A stretch of 64,000 nt of DNA from Pycnococcus provasolii (lineage: Eukaryota; Chlorophyta; Pseudoscourfieldiophyceae; Pseudoscourfieldiales), in assembly GCA_049487715.1 (NCBI GenBank), contig CP150553.1, positions 248,001 to 312,000 on the forward strand, written 5' to 3'. Each line of letters opens with the position of its first letter. The stretch's first letter is position 1. Made by a program: the position numbers and the translations under genes. Shown here piece by piece: positions 20,215 through 28,554 of this stretch. A model generated the notes under the pieces. It had not been told where the DNA came from and did not search any database. It saw nothing but the letters and a program-made list of their open reading frames with translations.

Positions 20215-20871
20215 ATGTCGTCGTCGTCGTCGTCGTCGTCGGATGACAGCGACTTGAAGCGGTTCGCGTCCGTCGCAGTCACTGCCGAGCAAATATCCGA
20301 CGCAGCGGTGGCGGCGACTTCCAAAAGAAGAAGAGGAGCAGCAGTAGCTCGAGGAGGGAAATACGACTACAGCGGTGGCCCCGACGACGACGACGGCTCC
20401 ACCGCCCCACCCGCACTGGCTCTCTGGCAAAGAAGACTCGCGGAACAACTTAATCAAAGGCTCGACAGTGAGGTCATATACGAGCATGTTGAGAAACCTG
20501 ACCAACATGGCACAGGTGCTGACGAGGTGACTCAACTGGGCATCGCGCTGTTTCCCAAAGGACCGAAGGTGATGGACCTGGTGACGGCGACAACGGTGGC
20601 AGCGACCGTTCCAACAAAGGCGAAGACGCGCGCAAATTTGCAAAAGGAGAAAGACGATGAGCACGTGCGTAAGAGGAGGTGCGTCGAGATAGCTGTAAGC
20701 GGCGAGGACGTCGCCGCTCACGCGTTGCGGGAAGCGCAGCGTGCTGCTCGTCGCGCAACGCACCAGTGGGCAACTTGCAGTGGAGGACCGCCGTATCCGC
20801 TGCTTTCAGACCCCACGCGCGACACGCACACGGCTGACATGGCAGAGCGAGCACGTCGCTTGACTGGATAA
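20215..20871 (+). CDS. Small basic/acidic nuclear-type protein, CUSTOS-like at best
   Basis: The product is 218 aa from the ATG at 20215; an ATG at 20191 adds eight residues. It starts with a serine run encoded by TCG repeats, then DDSDLKRFASVAVTAEQI, a basic patch (SKRRRG), a helical block (ALWQRRLAEQLNQRLDSEVIYE), GIALFPKGPKVMDL, and a charged Ala/Arg-rich end. The order (Ser/Asp-rich start, basic patch, helix, then a G-hydrophobic-LF motif) loosely resembles CUSTOS proteins, but the match is weak. The stop is only 39 bp from the stop of the convergent neighbour. Confidence 0.55.
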   Translation: MSSSSSSSSDDSDLKRFASVAVTAEQISDAAVAATSKRRRGAAVARGGKYDYSGGPDDDDGSTAPPALALWQRRLAEQLNQRLDSEVIYEHVEKPDQHGTGADEVTQLGIALFPKGPKVMDLVTATTVAATVPTKAKTRANLQKEKDDEHVRKRRCVEIAVSGEDVAAHALREAQRAARRATHQWATCSGGPPYPLLSDPTRDTHTADMAERARRLTG

Positions 20872-20910
20872 AGCTTGTATCATAATAAATATCACTTGTA
20901 CAAATTATGT

Positions 20911-21618
20911 TCACTCACCGCCGCGCGACGCCGTCGACTTCTGCTGCGCGGCTCTTGGAGCACGTGACACAAACCTGTGTCGTCGCTCGTACTTGAGCGT
21001 TTCACTTTGAAGCCAAGCAAGGTCCAGCACACGGCGCTGCAGTGGAACGCTTCCACACCCGCTCACAGTGTAGAAGTTGGGGTTGGGATACGAGTAGGGC
21101 GAGTTCATGAGCCCGTTCGCCGCTTCGCTCGCGTCTGCTGGCCGTGTCGGCATGGCTGATTGCACCCGTCGCGCCACCCGAGCAACACCCGAGGCTCCCC
21201 CGCTTGGCACGTCCGTGTCTGCAAGGGATGCACGCCTCAGCATCCTCGCGCCCGTCCGTCTCCTCGCGTTTCCGTTTGTCGTTCGTTTCCGGGCAGCCGC
21301 GGCCTGCCGCGCCTTCTCCTTCTCCGCCTTCTCTTTTGCCTTGTGTTCCCAGCACGCCCCCTGAAATGCCTCGAGTTGCGCGGTGGCGTCCGTGCCGTGC
21401 AAGCGCAGCACCTCTGCCCAGACTGCCCTTTCGACGGCACGCTTCACGCAGCCAGCCACCACCTCAGCGTCTTCGTCGGAGACGTCGACAGGTCCGATGG
21501 GTATGGACTGCGATGGCCCTCTGTAGAGCAGGTCGCGCACTTCGAGGTAGTACAGCTGCTCGTACGTCAGCGCGGACGCGGCCATAACAGCTTCGTCGCC
21601 GGGAGGGGAGGCGGTCAA
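20911..21618 (-). CDS. Unknown protein with helical N-terminus and basic middle
   Basis: The product is 235 aa. The N-terminal half is helical (ALTYEQLYYLEVRDLLYRG, then DAEVVAGCVKRAVERAVWAEVLRLHG). The middle is an Ala/Lys/Arg-rich helix (KAKEKAEKEKARQAAAARKR), and the C-terminal part has a Tyr/Asn/Pro-rich segment (NSPYSYPNPNFYTVSG) before a basic tail. No family is recognised. It is divergent from TRM61 with a telomere-like array between them; a second Met at position 12 is an alternative start. Confidence 0.55.
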   Translation of the reverse strand: MTASPPGDEAVMAASALTYEQLYYLEVRDLLYRGPSQSIPIGPVDVSDEDAEVVAGCVKRAVERAVWAEVLRLHGTDATAQLEAFQGACWEHKAKEKAEKEKARQAAAARKRTTNGNARRRTGARMLRRASLADTDVPSGGASGVARVARRVQSAMPTRPADASEAANGLMNSPYSYPNPNFYTVSGCGSVPLQRRVLDLAWLQSETLKYERRHRFVSRAPRAAQQKSTASRGGE

Positions 21619-21695
21619 AGGCCAGTGGACCCCTCACCTCACCTCCCTGAAATGGAAATTTCAGGGAGATGCTAAGATGCCCCAAACCCGAAATT

Positions 21696-21730
21696 CTAAC
21701 CCTAACCCTCACCCTAACCCTAACCCTAAT
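21696..21730. promoter_or_regulatory. Telomere-like CCCTAA array between divergent genes
   Basis: About six consecutive ccctaa-type units, one of them ccctca, lie between two divergent starts 180 bp apart. Confidence 0.6.
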
Positions 21731-21798
21731 CGTATTCCTTCCCGGTTCCCTTCCTCCTCCCTTTCCTTTTTTTCCCCGTTTGGGAGATTCGTCTTGCT

Positions 21799-23088
21799 AT
21801 GGCGGCGGCGGCGGCGGCGGCGGCGCAGACGTCCAAGTCGGACAGGTCAAAAGTACACCACGGAGCCGTCGTCGTGCTGCTCGAGTCACCTAATCATAAC
21901 GCGAGCAGTAAGGCAGATGTCTACCTCGCAGCTTCCGCGCCCGCACCCATGACGAAAGTTAAGCTCGGTGGAGGAGGAGAACCGGACCCGTCAGATGTCG
22001 AACAAACGAACAAAAAGTCTGCGGCGAAAAGTCTGCACGACGGCAAGCTCGGATCCTACGACACCTCGAAACTCGTCGGGACCACCTACGGGTCGCGCAT
22101 TGTCGCGAAGAAAACAACCAGGGCGGATAATCACAACACAAAGAAATCACCAGGTGCGGGACGAGGCTCGGAGCGAGAAAACGCGCTCGCGCACGCAGTC
22201 GTCCTGCCGGTGACGTGCAACAACTACGCACGGATCCTTCACCACAGAACTCAGGTGCTGTATGACGCGGACGTCGCGCTCATCGTCGCGAGACTTGAAC
22301 TAAGGCCAGGTATGGTGGTAGTCGAGAGCGGCACAGGCTCCGCTTGTCTCACGCACGCGCTCGCACGAGGCGTTGCGCCCACGGGGCGCGTGCACTCGTT
22401 CGAGTTCCATCTGGGGCGCGTCGAAGAAGCGCGCAAGGACTTGGGTGACCTTCGCCTACTCGCTTCTGAAGACGCAGGCGCTTCTGGAGCGCGCATCTAC
22501 CACCGCGACGTGTGTGCCGTGGGGTTCCCAGCGAGCGAGCCGACAGACAACGATGCGGGAACGTCGCTACCCGACGCCGCCAACGATAATGCAGACGACG
22601 TCGTGCCGTATGCTGACGCCGGCATTTTGGATCTACCCAACCCGGAGAAAGCTGCAAAGAGTCTATCGCGTGTCGTGCGCCCGAATTCCGTTGTGTGCTC
22701 ATTCTCGCCGTGCGTTGAGCAGGTGGTGCGTGCAAGTCAGGCGCTCGTGGACGCGGGATTCACCGATGTGCGCGTCGTCGAATGCTTGACACGGTCGTAT
22801 GACGTCGAGAAGAACCAGCTCATGGAGCATCCATCGATTGGAAGCTTGGCTCCATCGATAGTCGTCGATAGTGACGACGAAGAAAAACCGCCGAAGCGAA
22901 GGCGCATCGAAACGCTTGACGCGGAGATGAGCGATGACTCGGACAATGAGTTGGCGGCTAGGGCGAAAAAAACGGAGAAAACCATTGCGGCACGACGTCT
23001 CCCTTGTGCCTCATCGGTGGGAGCACGGCTGCAGCTTGATGGCAAGGGGCACACGGGCTTCCTCGTGTTTGCGCGTAAGCGCGTGTAA
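21799..23088 (+). CDS. TRM61: tRNA (adenine-58-N1) methyltransferase catalytic subunit
   Basis: The product is 429 aa. It begins with an alanine run encoded by GGC/GCG repeats. The S-adenosylmethionine fold follows: MVVVESGTGSACLTHALARGVAPTGRVHSFEFHLGRVEEARKDL, with later VVPYADAGILDLPNPEKA and the Trm61-type ending (SVVCSFSPCVEQVVRASQAL, then DVRVVECLTRSYDV). With its partner TRM6 this enzyme makes m1A58 in tRNA, including initiator tRNA, in the nucleus. There is an insertion of acidic and basic residues (SDDEEKPPKRRRIE) near the C-terminus that may serve nuclear import. A GTGTAA word overlaps the stop. Confidence 0.88.
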   Translation: MAAAAAAAAQTSKSDRSKVHHGAVVVLLESPNHNASSKADVYLAASAPAPMTKVKLGGGGEPDPSDVEQTNKKSAAKSLHDGKLGSYDTSKLVGTTYGSRIVAKKTTRADNHNTKKSPGAGRGSERENALAHAVVLPVTCNNYARILHHRTQVLYDADVALIVARLELRPGMVVVESGTGSACLTHALARGVAPTGRVHSFEFHLGRVEEARKDLGDLRLLASEDAGASGARIYHRDVCAVGFPASEPTDNDAGTSLPDAANDNADDVVPYADAGILDLPNPEKAAKSLSRVVRPNSVVCSFSPCVEQVVRASQALVDAGFTDVRVVECLTRSYDVEKNQLMEHPSIGSLAPSIVVDSDDEEKPPKRRRIETLDAEMSDDSDNELAARAKKTEKTIAARRLPCASSVGARLQLDGKGHTGFLVFARKRV

Positions 23089-23272
23089 CTTTTAATTTTT
23101 TGTGTTTAAGAAGTTTGAAGTTTGAAGAAGCTGCGGCGTAAAGTGTGTGTATTCGAAATATAATTTATGCGCGGAGAAGCATGAAGTGGAGCTCTCCTTC
23201 GAAAAGAGGATCGTCCTTCAGCCTGGCGTTCGAGTGAATCAATGTATAGTAAATGCGTACTTTTTCCGAGAG

Positions 23273-23515
23273 AATAAATAGGTCGAGAAAAAAAAAGTCC
23301 CTGTGGGATCCCGCTCCGGCACATAACTTTTTAAGTCGGCGCCATTTTTATGTTTCACTTCACTATTGGTCAACCCGAAACGTCATTATTTTTATAACGG
23401 AAAATAAAAATGAAGGTTGCAAAATGATGCGCATGTCCTGCCCGTCATTTTCAGACAATTGTTTTCGACTTGCGGTGGGTGGAAGGGTTGTAAAATGGAC
23501 GATTTGGGTTGTAAG
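23273..23515 (+). repeat. Dispersed ~250-bp repeat, copy 3
   Basis: It carries the same ordered blocks as copies 1 and 2 (aaataggtcgag; gggatcccgctc; agtcggcgccattttta; cttgcggtgggtggaaggg) and is again in a tail-to-tail spacer, here between TRM61 and the TOM1-like gene. Confidence 0.8.
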
Positions 23516-23605
23516 AAGTAGTTTGTTTTGATCAAATCATCTGATCACATTACATTACTGAAAATGAGCAACATTAGCAACATCAAATCATATGGACTCC
23601 AAGTC

Positions 23606-25227
23606 TCACATGCTTCGCGACGAGAAGAATTGATCAAACTCGTCCTGACTCTGTGGCTTTGGCGGTTGCGGGTCGACCGGAGACATCTGCACTGGCGTAT
23701 TCCCAAAGCTCGGTATCTCGACCATTCCATTTTTCGCGAAAGGATTGCTCGGCGATGTTGCAACCATCATCGGTGCAGCGGAGCTGGTACCAGCACTTGG
23801 CGGCGTCATGCCGAAGAGGTCGTCAAATTCGTTCGCCACCGTAGTTCGGGTGCTAGTGGTGTCAGAGGTGAAGCTGATGGGAGCAGATGGCTTGGCCATA
23901 AGCTGAGGGGCAGAATAAGGCCCAGCCTGCGGCACGGGCACAGGAGCGGTGGGCACTGGTGCAGGAACGCTCAGACTCATCAAGTCTGCCATCGGATCAC
24001 CGGCGGACGCCTTTGGCGGTGATGCGGGCGGCGGCGCGGCGGGCTGGGGTGCGAGCGAATTTGGCGTGCCTGCGTCGGAATCACCGAAGTTCAGGAGGTC
24101 AGCCATAGCAGAGCTCGCAGCTGGTGCCGGATTCGATACCGAAGCTGCTGCGGACGACGAGGTGCGATGGAGCGAGGCGCCCTCCTGAGACTCGCGATAG
24201 GCGCGCTCAAGCGCTCGCGCAGCAGCTGGCGCGTGCCTGATGTCCTTGCCTGCGCAGACCGCGGCGGCGTTTGCAAGCGCGGCTCCCACCGCGTCCGAAG
24301 CAGCAAGCACAGAAGAGAGTGCCGCCTGCGCTTCATTGTGGTAACTTCCATCGAGCGCGCCAGACAAAGCGTCCGCCATGGGCGCGATCTGGTCTTGTGC
24401 ACCTCGGCATCGCACTACGAGCTCGTCCAGCAAGTCAGCCTCCGACGCGCCGGCAAAGGTTCCGATGCCCGCCGTAAGATCGTTGAGCAAATCTGCAGAA
24501 GTCTTCGCCATCGTCGCCACCTCCTGCGCGCGCGCGATGATGCTCGCCGCGTCAGGCACCGGTGGGATCATCTCCTCCGACAGAGCTGCGGCATCGAACA
24601 TGGCGGAACCACGGCGCCGAGCACTGACTGGGGCGACGAGGCCGCCGTTCCTTGGCCCACCTCCTCGCACACCGGGTGACATTGGCGCACTCTGTGTCCA
24701 CATGGGCAAACCTCCGTTTCCGTCGTCGCCGCCGAGAAGCGGCAGTACGGCAAGCGCGGCGGAGCGCACCCTTGCACCCTCCGCACCGCTGGGTGGGCGC
24801 TGCGTGAGGTTCTCGACGTCGTCACCGATGCCCGAAGCAAGTGCCGCAACACGCGGGAGCGTAGCGTCGCCGGCAGTCAAAATCGCCTCAAGCACCTTAA
24901 GCGCAAGCCACTGCTTGTGCGGGTTGGGCATGTTCAGGCGGCGTCGCAGAGCAGTCATCACCTCCGCCTGTTCGTTCGTAGTGAGTCGTGAATGTGTATG
25001 GTTAGTTTGGCTGACCTCACAGGTTCGCTGTGGTTTCTCACATCGCTGTTTTTCAGAGGAATACTCACCTCTCGTCCCTGTTGCGTGAGTGCGACGACTG
25101 CGTTATTCGCCTGCACGTCAGGCCCCGCGAGCGTCTTGAGCGTGGCGAGTCGCACGCGCTCCGCGACTGTTGGCAGGCCGTCTGGTCCAACTGCGGGTCC
25201 TTTGAACACCTTGAGCAGGCTAGGCAT
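23606..25227 (-). CDS. TOM1-like (TOL) protein with VHS and GAT domains; two exons
   Basis: Exon 1 is 25069-25227 and exon 2 is 23606-24967. The intron has a GTGAGT donor and a cgaacag acceptor, and joining gives TQQGREAEVMTALRRRLNM in frame. The product is about 506 aa. An N-terminal VHS-type superhelix (AERVRLATLKTLAGPDVQANNAVVALTQ...NPHKQWLALKVLEAILTAG) is followed by a GAT-like three-helix bundle (LLNDLTAGIGTF...DELVVRCRGAQDQIAPMADAL) and a long Pro/Ala-rich tail ending DEFDQFFSSRSM. Such proteins bind ubiquitinated membrane cargo at endosomes as an ESCRT-0 substitute in plants. Confidence 0.75.
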
Positions 25228-26008
25228 ACTAACTTAACTTAACGTATTCTCCAAAGAAACAAAAGCAAGACACAAATGCGTTCGTAGTGAAAACGTGAAA
25301 ACGTGGAAAAGGAACAAAGAAAAAAGGAAACGTGTATATGTGTGCGTTATTAAGGTGCACCCTCCTGAGACTGAGAGGCACCGAACCAACCAACCACCAA
25401 GTTGCGAATGCCTCTCGAAGACGAGAATACGAAGAAATGAGGCGGAATGGAATGGAATGGGAGACGGAATGGACGGAATGGGAAAGAGGTAACTTTATGT
25501 GGCGCGTGTCAGCCTCTCGCGAGCGCGGGTCCCAACTTGCCAACTCGCGGCCTCTCCACCTAGCTAAGCCTTATTACAGTAAAGGTAGGTGCCCCTTCCC
25601 TCGGGAACGCATAACTGATGAGCACGACCTATGAGCACGGGTCCCACAGACGGGTCGACCAGGGGGTATGCCATGCGAGCTAAGTGCGAGGTGCGAGGTT
25701 CATGTAGAATAATATTACCCGGTAGCACCTCCATGGAGAATGCCTGTTCTTTTTTTCTGTCCAATGTCAAATGTTCCGAAAATGTTGTCTTGCAGCCAAA
25801 TGCACAACTTGCAAGGTTGTGATTTTATTGATTTTATTGATGGATTCATCACGAGTTAAGCTTCGTTCTCGTGGACGCGCGCTTTTGCATTTTGCAAAGG
25901 CAGTCGAACCCTACCACCTATCCGTACCCGGGTAGTACGTTTCCCTTGCACTTCGTCAATCCTGCTCCATCAATCCCCCATACATAGACTACTTTTTATT
26001 GATTTCTC
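25228..26008. other. Intergenic region between divergent genes
   Basis: No gene is supported. A run of ggaat/ggaatggg words at about 25445-25488 is a small GGAAT-type microsatellite. The rest should hold the promoters of the TOM1-like and AIDA genes. Confidence 0.4.
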
Positions 26009-27133
26009 ATGGCAACGCGCGCAGACGCGTGCGCCAAGTGGCGACGCCTGCTCGCGACGTGCGTCGATAGCGACGCCTGGGGGCAGATCGAGGAAGCGGA
26101 GGAATCCTTCCGCAACCTGTCGCGAACGCTCGTGAAAGACTCAGAGAGTGCGACGCTCGCGTTTGCCGCACACGAGGCTCTCTTGCTCCGCGAGATCGCG
26201 CTCACGTGCGAGCTCAGAGCTAACGCGCTAGGAGGCTTGGGCGAACCTTCTGATGGCGTGGAAAGAGAGCACGTCGAGTGCCTTAAGCAGATCTTGGAGT
26301 CAGTAGCTAACGGATCGCCGTTTCCGCAGCACCTGCCATTCAACGTCTCGTCGAGCAGCCTGGCGAGCCGGTTTGGCGTGGGCAACACCAACGACCGCCA
26401 GGCTCCACCTCCCGCGGCAACTAGCCGCGGTGGCGCTGTCATGTCTGAAACTGGATTTGGCGGGGACGACGGCGACGACTCGACACTTGGCATTAGCAGC
26501 CCGTCCAGCAGCAAAAGCGCCTTCGGCTCAAGCACCGGCGGTGCGGATAGTGACGACGAGGACGGTGGCAAGGGTAAGCGTGGCCTGTTTTCAGGTCTGT
26601 TTGGTGGCGGCGGCAGCCCCATAAAGGACTACGGCGCGTCGGGCCACCTGATCCCGCGTCCAGGTTGGAGCTTCCAGCCGCAGAAAAAGGAGTTGCTGAC
26701 CATCACAGTTAACCGCATTGGCCTTAAGGACGCGAGCGAGTACATCGACGGGCGCGTACGCGTGGTGTTGCGCAACAAGCAGGGTGCCGTGGTGAAGACG
26801 AACGACTTCACCACGCCAATCAGCAACCACAAGGTTGACCAGCACATCGTCTTCGACCACGACTGTTACCTGCAGAGCCCATTCAACGAGATCAGCACGG
26901 AGTGCACGCTGTTCTTCGAATTCATCCACTTCAAGGCTCTGAAGAAGAAGCTGAGCTGCAAGGCGTGGTCGTTCATGGAGATGAAGGAGATTCGCCGCGT
27001 GGTTCGTGAAAATGACGGCGACGCTGTGCTTGAGCTGTACGCCAAGCCCGTGGATCCTAAGGGGAAGCGGTACAACTTGCTTAGCGTGAAGCAATTGTAC
27101 TTACACGTGAATCTCAAAATCAGCGTGACTTGA
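26009..27133 (+). CDS. AIDA: AIDA homologue (axin interactor, dorsalization-associated) with C2 domain
   Basis: The product is 374 aa. The N-terminal helical domain (CAKWRRLLATCVDSDAWGQIEEAEESFRNL) matches the start of AIDA proteins. A Gly/Ser-rich acidic linker follows. The C-terminal half is the AIDA C2 domain: ITVNRIGLKDASEYIDGRVRVVL, LFFEFIHFKALKKKLSCKAWSFMEMKEI, VLELYAKPVDPKGKRYNLLSVKQLYLHV. In animals AIDA binds axin and a phosphoinositide-binding C2 role is known for the domain. In an alga without that pathway a membrane-trafficking or ER role is inference. The full length is close to the animal protein apart from the longer linker. Confidence 0.87.
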   Translation: MATRADACAKWRRLLATCVDSDAWGQIEEAEESFRNLSRTLVKDSESATLAFAAHEALLLREIALTCELRANALGGLGEPSDGVEREHVECLKQILESVANGSPFPQHLPFNVSSSSLASRFGVGNTNDRQAPPPAATSRGGAVMSETGFGGDDGDDSTLGISSPSSSKSAFGSSTGGADSDDEDGGKGKRGLFSGLFGGGGSPIKDYGASGHLIPRPGWSFQPQKKELLTITVNRIGLKDASEYIDGRVRVVLRNKQGAVVKTNDFTTPISNHKVDQHIVFDHDCYLQSPFNEISTECTLFFEFIHFKALKKKLSCKAWSFMEMKEIRRVVRENDGDAVLELYAKPVDPKGKRYNLLSVKQLYLHVNLKISVT

Positions 27134-27674
27134 TTGCAGGTCTACCGCGTGCTCGACGTCAAAGTATGTCGCTGTAAAACGTGTAGGGAAATTCACACAT
27201 TCTCTTGTTTATAAAACAATATCCTACTCTTATTATGGATTGTGGTAGTCACTGACAGGACAGGTGTGTGTCGTATGTGACATATATATGCGCGACTGAC
27301 CAGTCACCCCAATGAGTGCAAAGTATCTTAACAGGATATTGTGTACATACATTTCCTTCACAAAAAACGAAAGCAAACACACTCACAGCTGCAAGCCTCA
27401 CTCTGCAGGAAGATTGCGCGCGCGCGTGTGTAATCGTGTGACTGCGTGTGACTGCGTGTGCGTGCGTGTATTCTCTCCCAACACAACTGACGAGGTGGGT
27501 CAGGTTTGCGAGACCAAAGAGTGGGATACACTGTAATTCGGGTTTCACTCTGCCCTGCCACCTGGGGAAAAAAGTGCGGGGTTTGGCGCAGGTTGGTTGG
27601 CGCTGGCCGGTACATTACCGATCCATTTTTTCCTTTTTTTTTGATCGATCGGTGTCGTGCAGGAGGCGTACTGT
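27134..27674. other. Intergenic region
   Basis: No gene is supported. GT-rich words (gtgtgactgcgtgtg) near 27430-27470 form a short microsatellite. The sequence upstream of 27675 should hold the FSH hydrolase promoter. Confidence 0.35.
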
Positions 27675-28472
27675 ATGGCGTCTCCCCTGAAGCCGATGAC
27701 GTCGTCCGCCGGTGGTGGTAGCCGTCTGCGCGTGCTCTGCCTGCACTCCTTCCGCACGTCCTCGTCCATTCTGAAGAAACAAATGGACTTCTCAGGGTTC
27801 GCTGCCGACGTCGCAGACCTCGTCGACTTCGACTTCGTTGATGCGCCTCACACGGTTCCCAACGATAAAGTGGACGCACGTCTCCTTGACCTGTTTGGGG
27901 AAGACGAACCGTACCGAGAGTGGTGGAACGCGAATTCCGCTCCAGACGGGTCTGGCGACCAGGTGTACGAAGGTCTGTACGACGCAATGAAGACTGTGAG
28001 AGATCGCACGACGCAGTTTGGACCCTATGACGGCATCCTGGGATTCTCCCAAGGCGGGTGCCTCGCGGAACTCATGTGCCGCTCTGCGTGGGCAGCAGAC
28101 GGCTCTTGTGCCTTCCGTTTCGCCGTGATCATGTGCTCGTTTGCCTGCCGTGATGCAAGTTTCAAGAGTATATATCCAGAAGCGACGTTCGACGCAAACG
28201 AAGTTCAAAACAGTGATGTGCCTTTGAGTGTGAACCACACGCCGACACTCTTGCTCGCTGGTGGCCGAGATCGGGGTGTTCCGCCTGAGCTGACTGGACG
28301 CTTGGCCAAAGCGCTGCAAAATAGCACGATGATTACCATTCCCGAGAACAATCATGCCGTACCTCGCCTAAGAACCGAACAACAAAAGGAAAGTGTGCGA
28401 AAGTTCTTCGAAGACAGACTGAGCGAGAAAAGTGCCAGCACTGCATCAGCCGGCGCGGCAGGCCGAATGTAA
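27675..28472 (+). CDS. FSH/OVCA2-family serine hydrolase
   Basis: The product is about 265 aa from the first Met of MASPLKPMTS. It is an alpha/beta hydrolase of the FSH1/OVCA2 type: LRVLCLHSFRTSS at the oxyanion region, the nucleophile elbow GFSQGG, an aspartate in LLAGGRDRGVP, and the catalytic His in NNHAVPRL. Relatives hydrolyse short esters or thioesters; the substrate is unknown here. No targeting peptide is obvious, so it is probably cytosolic. It is convergent with the RuBisCO-like gene, 82 bp apart. Confidence 0.85.
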   Translation: MASPLKPMTSSAGGGSRLRVLCLHSFRTSSSILKKQMDFSGFAADVADLVDFDFVDAPHTVPNDKVDARLLDLFGEDEPYREWWNANSAPDGSGDQVYEGLYDAMKTVRDRTTQFGPYDGILGFSQGGCLAELMCRSAWAADGSCAFRFAVIMCSFACRDASFKSIYPEATFDANEVQNSDVPLSVNHTPTLLLAGGRDRGVPPELTGRLAKALQNSTMITIPENNHAVPRLRTEQQKESVRKFFEDRLSEKSASTASAGAAGRM

Positions 28473-28554
28473 ACATAGTTAGACTATCAAAATTTATTTA
28501 GTTTTTCAAAAGAGACATTGGCGAAGGAGGAGTACTACCAAGAAAACACACAAG

